Below, piece after piece: positions 31,405-42,845 of a stretch of 64,000 nucleotides of DNA (position 1 is the stretch's first letter; every line of letters begins with the position of its first letter). This DNA comes from Polynucleobacter sp. Adler-ghost. GTDB taxonomy: Bacteria > Pseudomonadota > Gammaproteobacteria > Burkholderiales > Burkholderiaceae. The notes beneath the pieces are model-generated. The model saw only the letters and a list, made by a program, of their open reading frames with translations, was not told the DNA's origin and searched no databases. Location: assembly GCF_018688495.1 (NCBI RefSeq), contig NZ_CP061320.1, forward strand, positions 34,586 through 98,585, given 5' to 3'. A program made the position numbers and the translations under genes.

Positions 31405-32028
31405 GTGGCACGTTACTTAGGGCCTAAGGCCAAATTAGCACGTCGGGAAGGTACCGACTTATTTTTAAAGAGCGCACGTCGCGCCCTGTCAGACAAGTGC
31501 AAGTTAGATACTAAGCCTGGTCAACATGGCCGTACATCTGGCTCAAGAACATCCGATTACGGTAATCAATTGCGTGAAAAGCAAAAGGTAAAGCGTATGT
31601 ACGGAATTCTAGAGCGTCAGTTCCGTCGTTATTTCGCTGAAGCTGAGCGTCGTAAGGGCAATACTGGCTCAACATTACTTCAGTTGTTGGAATCACGTCT
31701 TGATAACGTTGTTTATCGTATGGGCTTTGGTTCTACTCGTGCTGAAGCGCGTCAATTGGTTTCCCACTGCGCAATTTTGCTCAATGGTAGCCCAGTAAAT
31801 ATTCCATCTATTCAGGTCAAGCCTGGTGATGTAGTTGCTATTCGTGAAAAAGCGAAGAAGCAAGCTCGTATTACAGAATCACTCAATTTGGTTCAGCAGA
31901 TGGCAGCAGTTGGCTGGGTATCAGTCGATGCGGCCAAGCTGGAGGGAACATTTAAGCAAGTGCCTGACCGTGAAGACATTAGCGGCGAAATTAATGAAAG
32001 TTTGATCGTCGAATTGTACTCACGCTAA
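31405..32028 (+). CDS. rpsD: 30S ribosomal protein S4
   Basis: S4 starts 30S assembly, affects accuracy and in E. coli represses the alpha operon. The start is GTG with AAAGGAAAG upstream. The 207-residue protein has [18 protein letters not shown] and the S4 RNA-binding domain ([14 protein letters not shown], about 95-108). The spacer before it (31288-31404) contains a small open frame discussed in the findings. Confidence 0.98.
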   Translation: MARYLGPKAKLARREGTDLFLKSARRALSDKCKLDTKPGQHGRTSGSRTSDYGNQLREKQKVKRMYGILERQFRRYFAEAERRKGNTGSTLLQLLESRLDNVVYRMGFGSTRAEARQLVSHCAILLNGSPVNIPSIQVKPGDVVAIREKAKKQARITESLNLVQQMAAVGWVSVDAAKLEGTFKQVPDREDISGEINESLIVELYSR

Positions 32029-32051
32029 TTAGGCACTCTCAAGGAAAAAAT

Positions 32052-33032
32052 ATGCAAACAAATTTGCTCAAGCCAAAAATTATTTCTGTTGAAGCGCTTA
32101 CCGCCAACCAAGCTAAGGTTGTTATGGAGCCGTTCGAGCGTGGTTATGGCCACACACTCGGCAATGCATTACGTCGTGTTTTGTTGTCCTCGATGGTTGG
32201 TTATGCGCCAACTGAAGTAGCAATTGCAGGTGTTGTTCATGAATACTCCACATTAGATGGCGTTCAAGAGGATGTAGTTAACCTTTTGTTGAACCTCAAA
32301 GGTATCGTATTTAAGTTGCAGTCACGTGATGAAGTTACTATCAATTTGCGTAAAGAAGGTCCAGGCGTAGTTACTGCAAAAGATATCGACTTGCCACATG
32401 ATGTAGAAATCATTAATCCTGATCACGTTATCGCTCACTTGTCAGCTGGTGGCAAGTTGGATATGCAGATCAAGGTTGAAAAAGGTCGTGGCTACGTGCC
32501 AGGCAATATGCGTCAATACCATGACGAAGCTACCAAGATCATTGGTCGTATCGTGCTGGATGCCTCATTTAGCCCAGTAAGCCGTGTTAGCTATGCTGTT
32601 GAATCTGCTCGTGTTGAGCAACGTACCGACCTAGATCGTCTAGTTATGACAATCGAAACAAATGGTGTGTTGTCTCCTGAAGAAGCAATTCGTCAAGCCG
32701 CTACTATTTTGGTTGATCAATTGGTTGTATTCGCAGCCCTTGAAAGTAGCGAAGTTTCTGGTGATCTCGCGCCAAGCCGCTCTTCAATGGTTGATCCAAT
32801 GTTGATGCGTCCGGTTGATGATCTCGAACTCACAGTGCGCTCTGCGAACTGCTTGAAGGCTGAGAACATTTACTACATCGGTGACTTAATTCAACGTACT
32901 GAGAATGAATTGTTGAAGACGCCTAATTTAGGTCGTAAGTCTTTGAATGAAATCAAAGATGTATTGGCGGCTCGTGGCTTAAGTCTTGGCATGAAACTCG
33001 AAAGCTGGCCTCCAGCTAACCTCGAGAAATAA
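32052..33032 (+). CDS. rpoA: DNA-directed RNA polymerase subunit alpha
   Basis: The alpha dimer scaffolds RNA polymerase, and its C-terminal domain binds UP elements and activators. The 326-residue protein has the N-terminal dimerisation domain ([20 protein letters not shown]) and, after a linker, the C-terminal domain with helix-hairpin-helix elements ([14 protein letters not shown]). It lies between rpsD and rplQ in the standard alpha order. Confidence 0.98.
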   Translation: MQTNLLKPKIISVEALTANQAKVVMEPFERGYGHTLGNALRRVLLSSMVGYAPTEVAIAGVVHEYSTLDGVQEDVVNLLLNLKGIVFKLQSRDEVTINLRKEGPGVVTAKDIDLPHDVEIINPDHVIAHLSAGGKLDMQIKVEKGRGYVPGNMRQYHDEATKIIGRIVLDASFSPVSRVSYAVESARVEQRTDLDRLVMTIETNGVLSPEEAIRQAATILVDQLVVFAALESSEVSGDLAPSRSSMVDPMLMRPVDDLELTVRSANCLKAENIYYIGDLIQRTENELLKTPNLGRKSLNEIKDVLAARGLSLGMKLESWPPANLEK

Positions 33033-33048
33033 TTAGAAAGGAAGCATC

Positions 33049-33441
33049 ATGCGTCACGGAAACGGCTTACGCAAACTAAATAGAACATCATCACATCGCT
33101 TAGCGATGCTGCGCAACATGTCCAATTCTCTTTTGGAGCACGAAGTGATTAAAACCACTTTGCCAAAAGCAAAAGAATTGCGCATGGTTGTTGAGCCTTT
33201 GATTACCTTGGGTAAAAAAGATAACTTAGCAAACCGTCGCTTAGCATTCAATCGCACACGTGATCGCGATATCGTTACCAAACTCTTCACAGAGTTAGGC
33301 CCACGTTATGCAACTCGTCCAGGTGGCTATCTTCGTATTTTGAAGTTCGGCTTCCGTCATGGTGACAATGCACCTATGGCTTTGGTTGAGTTGGTAGATC
33401 GCCCAGAAGTTGAAGAAACAGCAGTAGCTGAAGCAGCTTAA
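33049..33441 (+). CDS. rplQ: 50S ribosomal protein L17
   Basis: L17 sits near the tunnel exit. The 130-residue protein starts [17 protein letters not shown] and includes [25 protein letters not shown] precedes the ATG. It is the last gene of the ribosomal block and is followed by a terminator. Confidence 0.98.
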   Translation: MRHGNGLRKLNRTSSHRLAMLRNMSNSLLEHEVIKTTLPKAKELRMVVEPLITLGKKDNLANRRLAFNRTRDRDIVTKLFTELGPRYATRPGGYLRILKFGFRHGDNAPMALVELVDRPEVEETAVAEAA

Positions 33442-33460
33442 GCGCTTTAGTAAGATTAAA

Positions 33461-33485
33461 AGCCAGGCTTCGGTCTGGCTTTTTT
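33461..33485 (+). terminator. Rho-independent terminator after rplQ
   Basis: AGCCAG (33461-33466) pairs with CTGGCT (33475-33480). The stem is extended by flanking A-T pairs and followed by a T-run to 33485. It ends the alpha operon and separates it from cutA. Confidence 0.88.
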
Positions 33486-33509
33486 CATTGATACGGTTAT
33501 AAATACGAA

Positions 33510-33842
33510 ATGACCCCTGATAAATCTACTGAGTTACTGATTGTTGTCACCACTTTTGCATCGCTAGAGGACGCAAAGAAAATGGCGCATCAACTGATTG
33601 AGGGCCAATTAGCGGCCTGCGTACAAATTCAAGAGGGTGTTCATTCCATCTATCGGTGGGATGGCAAGATTTGCGAAGAAAAGGAAGTTTTATTATCAGC
33701 AAAAACAATTGCAGATAAATGGATTGATATTTCTAGCTTCATCAAAATTCATCATCCCTATGATCTACCAGAATTGATTGCCCATGCCCCAGAAAAATAC
33801 GAGGCGCATTATGGCAAATGGGTAGAGTCCGAGGTAAAGTAG
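33510..33842 (+). CDS. cutA: CutA-type divalent-cation tolerance protein
   Basis: CutA1 proteins are small trimeric proteins linked to metal tolerance. Their molecular role is not settled. The 110-residue product has the family blocks VVTTFASLEDAKKMA, LAACVQI and IKIHHPYDLPELIA. dsbD starts 4 bases after its stop, the same cutA-dsbD pairing as in E. coli, so the two are probably co-transcribed. No clear promoter was found in the short gap after the rplQ terminator. Confidence 0.93.
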   Translation: MTPDKSTELLIVVTTFASLEDAKKMAHQLIEGQLAACVQIQEGVHSIYRWDGKICEEKEVLLSAKTIADKWIDISSFIKIHHPYDLPELIAHAPEKYEAHYGKWVESEVK

Positions 33843-33846
33843 TTCA

Positions 33847-35523
33847 ATGAAATTCCTTAGTAAATTTATTCCCCTAGCATATGCATTGTTTGTAGTAATT
33901 AGCAATGCATATGCGGCGCCGGAATTCCTCCCTCCTGAGAAAGCATTTCAGGCTGAAGCAACATGGGTGACCAATACAAATGATGTCGAGATAGAAATTT
34001 TTCCGGCTAAGGCTTACTACATCTATCAGGAATCTCTCCATCTAAAGATAGGCTTTCAGCCGAATAAATTAGAGCTTGTGAAGACATCGTTCCCAGCTGG
34101 CATCGAAAAGTTTGATGAGACTTTTCAAAAGAAAATGCAGGTTTATAAACAGGCATTTCTTATTACACTAGATAAAAAAGCTGAAATAGGAAAGCCACTC
34201 TACGTGGAATTGGAATTGCAGGGTTGTGCCGAAGCAGGAATTTGTTATCCACCAATGACCCTGAAATTTTTACTTTCGGGTCCCGGAGTGAAGGCGCGGC
34301 CGATACCAGAAGTGTTGGATGGAGTTGATTCAAACAAGTATTCAAAAAAAGTATTTAGCTTGCTGGATGTCTGGCGTGAGCGCGATGATGTGAATGCCAT
34401 AAGTCGCTTTTTAGAGAGCACGCCCACAGCATATTTATTCTTGGCCTTCTTCATTCTGGGTTTGGCTTTAGCTTTTACGCCTTGCGTACTTCCCATGCTG
34501 CCTATTTTATCGAGCATCGTGTTTGGAACGCAGGGCAAGCAATCCATTGCTAAGGGACGTGCTAGCCTCTTGGCGGCGGCCTATGTGCTTGGGATGGCCT
34601 GCGTCTACGCCTTGGCAGGGGTCCTGATGGCTGCGCTAGGGAGTAGCGTTCAAAGAGCCCTACAAAGCCCTGCAGCGCTGATTGGGTTTGCATTGCTTCT
34701 ATTGGCCCTATCGGGGAGTTTATTTGGTCTATACGAGCTCAGAATGCCACACTCATGGCAGCAAAAGGTGGACCAACTGGCGGGGCGTCACAAGGGCGGT
34801 AGCTTTGCAGGCGCCTTTGCTTTAGGTGGAATTTCAACATTAGTTGCCAGTCCTTGTATTACCGCTCCCTTAGCTGGAGTGCTCGCTTTTATTGCTCAAA
34901 CAGGTTCAATGAGTTTGGGGGCAGGGCTCCTTTTTGTAATGGCTTTAGGCATGGGATTGCCGCTTTTCTTTATTGCCATTGAGGCTCGCATCTTAATTCC
35001 ATCCACTGGCATTTGGATGGTTTGGTTACAAAGAACATTGGGTGTTTTATTGGTTGCTACTGCGGCATGGATTGCTTCACCGCTAATACAAAGTAGCAGC
35101 GGAGAAGCGGGAAGCAAGAAGGTAGTCAATGGTCAGCGACAACATCAGATTGGAGCAGCTAGTTTTGTCGTGATTGACTCTAGTGCGCAATTAGACCAAT
35201 TTTTATCCAAAGCAAAAGAGCAAAAGAAGTTAGTGCTCTTAGATTTTTATGCAGACTGGTGCATCTCTTGCAAGGAGATGGAGGTCAACACGTTTGCCAA
35301 TCCCGCAGTGAATGACGAGCTACAGAAATTTGTTTTACTGCAGGCGGATGTAACAAAGAATAGTGTCGAGAATCAGGCTTTATTGAAACGCTTTGGATTA
35401 TTTGGCCCGCCTGGAATTCTGATTTTTGATCTCAACTTAGAAGAATTAAAAGATCAACGGGTAATTGGCTATATGCCACCACAACGTTTTGTTGAGCGCT
35501 TGAAAAAGGTGCTGGGAAATTAA
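33847..35523 (+). CDS. dsbD: Thiol:disulfide interchange protein DsbD
   Basis: DsbD moves electrons from cytoplasmic thioredoxin across the inner membrane to periplasmic DsbC, DsbG and cytochrome c maturation factors. The 558-residue protein has a signal peptide (about 1-23), a periplasmic alpha domain with Cys127 and Cys133, a multi-helix membrane core with Cys213 (FTPCVLPML) and Cys337 (ASPCITAPL), and a C-terminal thioredoxin-like domain with WCISC (Cys472 and Cys475). All three redox pairs are intact. Confidence 0.95.
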   Translation: MKFLSKFIPLAYALFVVISNAYAAPEFLPPEKAFQAEATWVTNTNDVEIEIFPAKAYYIYQESLHLKIGFQPNKLELVKTSFPAGIEKFDETFQKKMQVYKQAFLITLDKKAEIGKPLYVELELQGCAEAGICYPPMTLKFLLSGPGVKARPIPEVLDGVDSNKYSKKVFSLLDVWRERDDVNAISRFLESTPTAYLFLAFFILGLALAFTPCVLPMLPILSSIVFGTQGKQSIAKGRASLLAAAYVLGMACVYALAGVLMAALGSSVQRALQSPAALIGFALLLLALSGSLFGLYELRMPHSWQQKVDQLAGRHKGGSFAGAFALGGISTLVASPCITAPLAGVLAFIAQTGSMSLGAGLLFVMALGMGLPLFFIAIEARILIPSTGIWMVWLQRTLGVLLVATAAWIASPLIQSSSGEAGSKKVVNGQRQHQIGAASFVVIDSSAQLDQFLSKAKEQKKLVLLDFYADWCISCKEMEVNTFANPAVNDELQKFVLLQADVTKNSVENQALLKRFGLFGPPGILIFDLNLEELKDQRVIGYMPPQRFVERLKKVLGN

Positions 35524-35535
35524 TGGATCTTAAAT

Positions 35536-35560
35536 ATGAATGGGCATAGAACCCATTCAT
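35536..35560. terminator. Hairpin between convergent dsbD and hemB
   Basis: A perfect 9-bp stem ATGAATGGG/CCCATTCAT (35536-35544 with 35552-35560) has a 7-nt loop. It lies between two genes that converge. The flanking sequence is A/T-rich but has no clean T-run on either side, so termination is plausible but unproven. Confidence 0.5.
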
Positions 35561-35570
35561 ACCTAAATAA

Positions 35571-37239
<1,669 letters not shown>

Positions 37240-37353
37240 GTCCAGAAGCTATTGTAAAATCACGCAAAATCATGAAATATCTCATGGTGTTGGGTAAAAG
37301 GTTGTAAAAGTAGGGCCCAAACACTTTTAGGAATTTTTGCCAAGGTAAACATA

Positions 37354-38079
37354 ATGCGTCAAACCCCTCAAATCTCCAAATTAACTAGCTTACGTGCTGG
37401 CTTTGCAGTTCTGTCTATTTTCGCTCTAAGCGGTCTTGCGCCACAAGCTTTTGCTGCCGATCCGGCACCCATGGCTCCCGCCGCAGAGACAAAGGCCGCG
37501 GTTCTAGCTAAGCCAAAGGTTGATGCGGCTGCTGGTGAATCACTCTATAACTCTGGAGATGCAAGTCGCGGAGTTGTAGCCTGTATTACATGCCATGGCC
37601 CTAAGGGTCAGAGCGCTGTAGCTACTTGGCCCAAGTTGTCTGCTCAGCATGCTGCATACACAGCGAAACAGTTAAAGAATTTTAAAGAAGGCACTAGAGT
37701 GAATGCCATCATGATGGGCATGTCTATGCCCTTAAATGAGCAAGATATGATCAATATTGGCACTTTCCTTTCTCAGCAGGCTCCATCCCAAGGTGTTGCC
37801 CAAAGTAAAGATGCTCTTGCATTGGGTAAGAGTATTTATGGTGGCGGTATTGCATCAAAGGGTGTTCCAGCCTGCGCTGGCTGCCATAGTCCTAACGGTG
37901 CAGGTATTCCTGCGCAATATCCACGCCAAGGCGGACAGTGGGCTGAATATTCCTACAATCAGCTAGTCAATTTCCGTGAAGGTACTCGTAAAAATAGTAC
38001 TCAGATGACAACGATTGCCACGAAACTTTCTGATCAAGAGATGAAAGCGGTTTCTGATTACATGGCAGGCTTGCATTAA
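37354..38079 (+). CDS. Dihaem c-type cytochrome (cytochrome c4-like)
   Basis: This is a periplasmic electron carrier. The 241-residue protein has a signal peptide ending near residue 34 (AFA-A), an Ala/Pro-rich linker, then two class I haem domains with CxxCH at 77-81 (CITCH) and 174-178 (CAGCH). Distal Met candidates lie in MGMSMPL and in the C-terminal TQMTTIA region. The two-domain layout fits the c4 family, which passes electrons to terminal oxidases. It is monocistronic and followed by a strong terminator. The usual cytochrome maturation genes are not next to it. Confidence 0.88.
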   Translation: MRQTPQISKLTSLRAGFAVLSIFALSGLAPQAFAADPAPMAPAAETKAAVLAKPKVDAAAGESLYNSGDASRGVVACITCHGPKGQSAVATWPKLSAQHAAYTAKQLKNFKEGTRVNAIMMGMSMPLNEQDMINIGTFLSQQAPSQGVAQSKDALALGKSIYGGGIASKGVPACAGCHSPNGAGIPAQYPRQGGQWAEYSYNQLVNFREGTRKNSTQMTTIATKLSDQEMKAVSDYMAGLH

Positions 38080-38104
38080 TCATTACTTCAGTAAAAAACA
38101 AAAA

Positions 38105-38129
38105 CCCCGCTGATGTAGCGGGGTTTTTT
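38105..38129. terminator. Bidirectional terminator between the cytochrome gene and lysA
   Basis: CCCCGCT (38105-38111) pairs with AGCGGGG (38117-38123), flanked by an A-run on the left and a T-run on the right (38124-38129). It can therefore end transcripts from both convergent genes. Confidence 0.93.
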
Positions 38130-38164
38130 ATTGCTTGGAATTTACCAAGAGAAATGAATTAAAT

Positions 38165-39463
38165 TTATTCTGGCAAGGTGGCTTCACTAGAAAAGAGATC
38201 GGCAATGTTTTCACGTGCACGAATAACATAGGCATTCTTACCGTCAACCATGATCTCTGCGGGTTTTGGTCTTGTGTTGTAATTGGAAGCCATCACAAAG
38301 CCATAGGCGCCAGCAGATAAAATAGCGAGCAGATCACCTTCTTCAACCGCAAGCTGACGATCTCTTCCAAGCCAGTCACCAGATTCACATACGGGTCCAA
38401 CGACGTCATAAGTAGAGCTTGTAACTTGCTTAGTTTGCACTGGAACGATTCCGTGATATGCCTCGTAGAGCGCTGGGCGCATCAACTCTGTCATTGCTGC
38501 ATCCACAATACAAAAGTTTTTCTCAGCACCAGGCTTGAGATATTCGACTTGCGTCAAGAGTAGGCCAGCATTACCCACTAAAGATCTACCAGGCTCTAAG
38601 ACTATATCAAGATGCCCAAAGCCACGTTCAGCAACGCGATTGAGTAAGGTGTTAGTGAACTCAGTAATGTCTGGCGGGTTATCGTCGCCATAAGAAATAC
38701 CAAGACCTCCACCTAAATCAAGATGGTGTATCTCAATACCCTCTTTTTTCAATTGAGTCACTAGCTCAAGCACTTTATCAAGCGCGTCAAGATAGGGTGA
38801 AGTATTTGTGATTTGCGAACCAATATGACAGTCAATGCCAACCACATCAATTTGTGACAGTAGGGCTGCTTCACGATATGTTTTTAAAACCTCGTGATAA
38901 GCGATACCAAATTTATTGCCTTTTAATCCGGTAGAAATGTAAGGATGCGTTTGTGCATCTACATCAGGATTCACTCGTAAGGAGATTGGGGCACGGCGGT
39001 TTAGCTTAGTGGCAACCCGATTAATTTGGTGTAGCTCTGCAATTGACTCTACATTGATACATTTAACGCCTGCTTGCAAGGCTTGCGCAATTTCATGAGC
39101 AGATTTGCCAACACCTGCAAACACTAAACTTTTTGGATCTGCTCCAACAGCTAGGGCGCGCGCTAATTCACCGCCGCTGACTAAGTCAAAGCCGGAGCCT
39201 AATTTTTTAAAGCAATCAATCACCGCTAAATTGCTATTTGCCTTCATCGCATAGTGAACGCGAGCTCGTCTTTTGCCAGAGGAATCTACACAAGCTTTGT
39301 CGTAGGCCTGATAAGCCTCAGTTAATGCTTTTTTGCTATAGACATACAGGGGCGTGCCAAATTCTTTTGCCAAATCAGATAACGGAATTTCCTCTGCATA
39401 CCAAGTGCCATTTCGTTCTGTAAATCCAGCTAAGTCGGGGAGTGGAATCGCTTTACTTGTCAT
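38165..39463 (-). CDS. lysA: Diaminopimelate decarboxylase
   Basis: LysA converts meso-diaminopimelate to L-lysine, the last step of lysine synthesis. The 432-residue protein is an alanine-racemase-fold PLP enzyme. Lys74 in HYAMKANSN is the expected PLP lysine, GGGLGISY binds the phosphate, and CESGDWLG supplies the catalytic Cys. It overlaps the lptM stop by 4 bases, so the two genes are co-translated. Confidence 0.96.
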   Translation of the reverse strand: MTSKAIPLPDLAGFTERNGTWYAEEIPLSDLAKEFGTPLYVYSKKALTEAYQAYDKACVDSSGKRRARVHYAMKANSNLAVIDCFKKLGSGFDLVSGGELARALAVGADPKSLVFAGVGKSAHEIAQALQAGVKCINVESIAELHQINRVATKLNRRAPISLRVNPDVDAQTHPYISTGLKGNKFGIAYHEVLKTYREAALLSQIDVVGIDCHIGSQITNTSPYLDALDKVLELVTQLKKEGIEIHHLDLGGGLGISYGDDNPPDITEFTNTLLNRVAERGFGHLDIVLEPGRSLVGNAGLLLTQVEYLKPGAEKNFCIVDAAMTELMRPALYEAYHGIVPVQTKQVTSSTYDVVGPVCESGDWLGRDRQLAVEEGDLLAILSAGAYGFVMASNYNTRPKPAEIMVDGKNAYVIRARENIADLFSSEATLPE

Positions 39464-39651
39464 TGCTTGGTCGATGTGGAGTTATTAGCAGTAGGGCTTT
39501 GGGGTGGATAAAGCTTGCCTTTGGGCTCTGGCTCAGCAGGAGGACTAGGTGCTGGCGGCACATTTGGCAAATACAGGGGACCTCTAACCCCACATCCAAC
39601 TAGGGATATTAGCAGGCCAATGCCGAGAGTTCTTTTAAGAATCGCTATCAT
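39460..39651 (-). CDS. lptM: Small lipoprotein LptM (YifL-like)
   Basis: LptM is a short outer-membrane lipoprotein that in E. coli assists LptD assembly. The 63-residue product has a lipobox ending at Cys20 (SLVGC) followed by GVRGPLYLP, the family motif, and a Pro-rich tail. It lies before lysA, as is widely seen in proteobacteria, and is divergent from cyaY. Confidence 0.9.
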   Translation of the reverse strand: MIAILKRTLGIGLLISLVGCGVRGPLYLPNVPPAPSPPAEPEPKGKLYPPQSPTANNSTSTKQ

Positions 39652-39698
39652 GAATGTCTCTAAAACGAATGATTGAATATAGCATGCAGGACTCTAAT

Positions 39699-40082
39699 AT
39701 GAAGCCAGGCAATTTAACTGTAGAAACCATTGACGATAAGCAATTTCATCAGTTGGGTAGTAATTTATTGGAGTCCATCGAAGTGGCCCTAGAAGCTGCA
39801 GACGATGCGCTAGACCTTGATTTGGATGTGGAGCGCCAGGGTGGAAACGTGATTAATATTCGGTTCAGAGATCGCAGCGTGATAGTGGTCAATACCCAGC
39901 CCCCTTTGCACGAGATTTGGGTGGCGGCTAAATCTGGCGGTTATCACTACCGTTGGGCGGGCACTTTAGGCTCCCCGCTGTGGTTAGATACTAAAACTGG
40001 GCGCGAACTACTGGGCGACTTATCCGAATTTGCCAGTGCTCAATCTGGTCAGGTGATCACTATTAGCCTGCTTCAGAAATAA
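39699..40082 (+). CDS. cyaY: Iron-sulfur assembly protein CyaY (bacterial frataxin)
   Basis: CyaY binds iron and regulates iron-sulfur cluster assembly on IscS/IscU. The chosen ATG (39699) has CAGGA 7 bases upstream and gives 127 residues. Earlier in-frame ATGs (39654, 39669, 39684) would crowd the divergent lptM start. An acidic first helix (EAADDALDLDLD) and PPLHEIWVAAKSGGYHY are diagnostic. It is divergent from lptM-lysA, a common arrangement. Confidence 0.9.
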   Translation: MKPGNLTVETIDDKQFHQLGSNLLESIEVALEAADDALDLDLDVERQGGNVINIRFRDRSVIVVNTQPPLHEIWVAAKSGGYHYRWAGTLGSPLWLDTKTGRELLGDLSEFASAQSGQVITISLLQK

Positions 40083-40095
40083 GTAGGCCAGGAAA

Positions 40096-41178
40096 TCAAA
40101 CTGCCCCAGTCGCTGTTAGAGTTTCAATAACCCGATCATCGGGAACACTTTTAATTTGAGCTTTGCCAATCTTCTCTAAAACGACGTAGCGAATTTGTCC
40201 GCCCTCAGTCTTTTTATCCACTTGCATTAATTCCATATAACGCTGTGCGCCAAACTTGGGTGGTGTTATCGGCAAATTCATGGATTGAATGATTTGAGTT
40301 AGGCGGTTGGCCTCATCTTGAGTAATGAAGTTCAGGCGTCTTGAGAGGTCCGCACCCATGACCATACCGCAGCCAACAGCTTCGCCATGTAACCACTCGC
40401 CATAGCCCATGCCTGCTTCGATTGCATGGCCAAAGGTATGCCCGAAATTCAATGTGGCACGAATACCACCTTCTCTTTCATCGGCTGACACTACGGCCGA
40501 TTTGATTTGGCAAGAGCGTAAGACTGCATGTGCCATTGCAGTGGTGTCGCAGGCCAGCAAAGCTTTTGCATTTACTTCAATCCAATTTAAGAACTCAGCA
40601 TCTGCAATCGCACCATGCTTGATTACTTCAGCTAGGCCTGCAGACAGTTCGCGTGCAGGCAATGTCTTCAAGGTATTGAGATCAGCAATCACTGCTACTG
40701 GCTGATGAAAAGCCCCGATCATATTTTTCCCAAGTGGATGGTTAATACCCGTCTTGCCACCAACTGAGGAGTCCACCTGAGCCAGTAAGGTTGTTGGGAC
40801 TTGAATGAAGCGAATGCCGCGCATAAAGCTTGCAGCGGCAAAGCCGGTCATGTCTCCAATAACGCCACCACCTAAAGCCACCAACATAGTTTGACGATCA
40901 GCGCCAAACTTGAGGAGGTCATCAAAAATCAACTGAAGATTTTTCCAGTCCTTATAAGACTCTCCGTCAGGCAAGACAATTGTTCTGACGGTCTTACCTA
41001 GTTTCTCTAAGGTCTTGGTAAGGCGTTCTGCATACAAAGGGGCAACAGTCGTATTAGTGACAATATAAATCAATGTTGCTTTTTCACAGACGCTAAATAA
41101 TTCTGCTTGATCTATTAAATCTGTACCAATATGAATGGGGTAGCTGCGATTGCCTAGATCAACTTCTAGTGTTTTCAT
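40096..41178 (-). CDS. aroB: 3-dehydroquinate synthase
   Basis: AroB makes 3-dehydroquinate, the second step of the shikimate pathway. The 360-residue protein has the NAD-binding [13 protein letters not shown] block, [19 protein letters not shown] and the metal-binding region with [12 protein letters not shown]. It is 8 bases downstream of aroK in the same operon. The whole block points opposite to neighbouring cyaY. Confidence 0.97.
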   Translation of the reverse strand: MKTLEVDLGNRSYPIHIGTDLIDQAELFSVCEKATLIYIVTNTTVAPLYAERLTKTLEKLGKTVRTIVLPDGESYKDWKNLQLIFDDLLKFGADRQTMLVALGGGVIGDMTGFAAASFMRGIRFIQVPTTLLAQVDSSVGGKTGINHPLGKNMIGAFHQPVAVIADLNTLKTLPARELSAGLAEVIKHGAIADAEFLNWIEVNAKALLACDTTAMAHAVLRSCQIKSAVVSADEREGGIRATLNFGHTFGHAIEAGMGYGEWLHGEAVGCGMVMGADLSRRLNFITQDEANRLTQIIQSMNLPITPPKFGAQRYMELMQVDKKTEGGQIRYVVLEKIGKAQIKSVPDDRVIETLTATGAV

Positions 41179-41186
41179 GGATAAAT

Positions 41187-41711
41187 TTATGCGGAGAGTT
41201 CGAGTTGCATGATTAAAGTGTTGACTAGCTGATTGACACTGGGTTTTCCAGTCTCAATAATATAGTCAGCGATTTCGCGATACAAAGGATCACGAATAGC
41301 GTAGAGGTTTTCTAGAATCTTTTTTGCATCACCATTCTTAAGTAGTGGCCTACCTTCACCGCCTTTAGTGCGATGCCACAGCTCCATGGGATTAGCGTGG
41401 AGATAAATTACTGTCCCTCTCTCGCCGAGGAGCTGACGATTCTCAGGCAGGAGTACAGCGCCGCCGCCGGTTGCCAAAATGAGATCATGTTCGGCTGTGA
41501 TGTCACTGATGGCCTGAGCCTCACGTTTACGAAATCCATCTTCACCTTCCATTTCGAAGATGACGGGAATCTTGACTCCACAACGATCTTCAATCACATG
41601 GTCGGCATCTAAAAAGCGGCGCCCTAATTTCTTGGCAAGCAACTTACCGACGGTCGACTTTCCAGCGCCCATCAGGCCAATGAGAAAGATATTGTTGGAT
41701 GAAGATTTCAC
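41187..41711 (-). CDS. aroK: Shikimate kinase
   Basis: AroK phosphorylates shikimate. The 174-residue protein has Walker [13 protein letters not shown] near residue 12, the shikimate-binding DxD region ([11 protein letters not shown]) and ATGGGAVL. It lies 12 bases after the secretin gene, matching the pilQ-aroK-aroB order of many proteobacteria. Confidence 0.97.
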   Translation of the reverse strand: MKSSSNNIFLIGLMGAGKSTVGKLLAKKLGRRFLDADHVIEDRCGVKIPVIFEMEGEDGFRKREAQAISDITAEHDLILATGGGAVLLPENRQLLGERGTVIYLHANPMELWHRTKGGEGRPLLKNGDAKKILENLYAIRDPLYREIADYIIETGKPSVNQLVNTLIMQLELSA

Positions 41712-41723
41712 CCTTTGATTTTA

Positions 41724-42845
41724 TTAGTGTTTGTCCAGTACGGTGGGGGTTAAGAAGACTAATAGTTCAGTTTTATCTGCTAATTTAGATTTATGGCGAA
41801 ATAAATGCCCTATCAATGGAATATCGCCTAGGAGCGGAACTTTGATTTCGTCATCGCGTTCTGTGGTTTGAAAGATGCCCCCAATAATGGCCGTACCCCC
41901 ATTTTCAACTGTGACCTCAGAGCTGAGATTTTTGGTGTCAATTGCATAGCCCTGTTCAGTTTTCATGCCAATGGTGTCTTTATTGATCCCCACTAACATG
42001 GAGATCTTTCCATCTGGATGAATCTTGGGCAACACCTCTAGGCGTAAATTGGCTTTGCGAAACTGCAATTTACTCCCGCTTTGAGAGCTGACTTGGTAGG
42101 GTAGTTCGGTTCCCTGCTCAATCGTGGCTTTAACCTGATCGCCAGTCATGATGCGGGGGTTCGAGAGAATCTTGCCCTGGCCATCGGACTCGAGTGCTGA
42201 GAGCTCCATTTGCAAGAGTCGGGCCGCATTCTTAGAAACCAGAGTGGCAGCTAAGGTGGCTGGGTTAAATCCAGCCAAGCCAGCACCTGAGAGATCAAGG
42301 TTTGCGCTTGCGTTTTGGTCTGGGCGATTGCCAATGCCATTGGCTTGGTACCCCAACTTGATACCCAGTTCTCGGGCAAAGCGCTGATCAGCTTCGACAA
42401 TGCGAGCCTCTATGAGGATCTGGCGTGGGCTATTAATATGATCGCCCCCAAAAGGTAGGGCGGCATCCTCCCGACGAAATTTTTGAAAGCTTTGAATTTC
42501 TGCATGAGGGCCTATCCAGTAAATATCGTCATTGCGGACAAGGCGCAATCCTCTGCTGGCAAGTATGGAATGGAGAGCAGTTTGCCAAGGTGTGTCCTTG
42601 AGGTCGACCGAGATTTTGCCCTGAATAGATTCGCTTAGGAGAAAGTTGGTATTACCCATTTTGGCTAAAACCTGCAAAAGTTCAGTTACTTCAATTTGGC
42701 TAAATTGAAGACTAATGCGACCCTCTTTAAGAGTGTTTGGAGTGCTCGCTTCAGGGAAGTGTCCTTGAGCCGAATTGAGTAAAAAAACTAGTGTCAGGGG
42801 GAGTAAAGTGCCGCGGGGTTTCTGTAAGATCTTCAATGGAGTCAC
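41724..42845 (-). CDS. pilQ: Short secretin, PilQ/HofQ type
   Basis: PilQ-type secretins form the outer-membrane pore for type IV pili or DNA uptake. The start is GTG, overlapping the previous gene. The 373-residue protein has a signal peptide (about 1-28), one N0-like STN domain (about 43-110, with FLLSESIQGKISVDLKDTPW) and a full secretin C-terminus (GGTAIIGGIF, KVPLLGDIPLIGHLFR, ELLVFLTPTVL). Typical PilQ proteins have about 700 residues, with AMIN domains at the N-terminus that are absent here. The size resembles HofQ of E. coli. Confidence 0.85.
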   Translation of the reverse strand: MTPLKILQKPRGTLLPLTLVFLLNSAQGHFPEASTPNTLKEGRISLQFSQIEVTELLQVLAKMGNTNFLLSESIQGKISVDLKDTPWQTALHSILASRGLRLVRNDDIYWIGPHAEIQSFQKFRREDAALPFGGDHINSPRQILIEARIVEADQRFARELGIKLGYQANGIGNRPDQNASANLDLSGAGLAGFNPATLAATLVSKNAARLLQMELSALESDGQGKILSNPRIMTGDQVKATIEQGTELPYQVSSQSGSKLQFRKANLRLEVLPKIHPDGKISMLVGINKDTIGMKTEQGYAIDTKNLSSEVTVENGGTAIIGGIFQTTERDDEIKVPLLGDIPLIGHLFRHKSKLADKTELLVFLTPTVLDKH

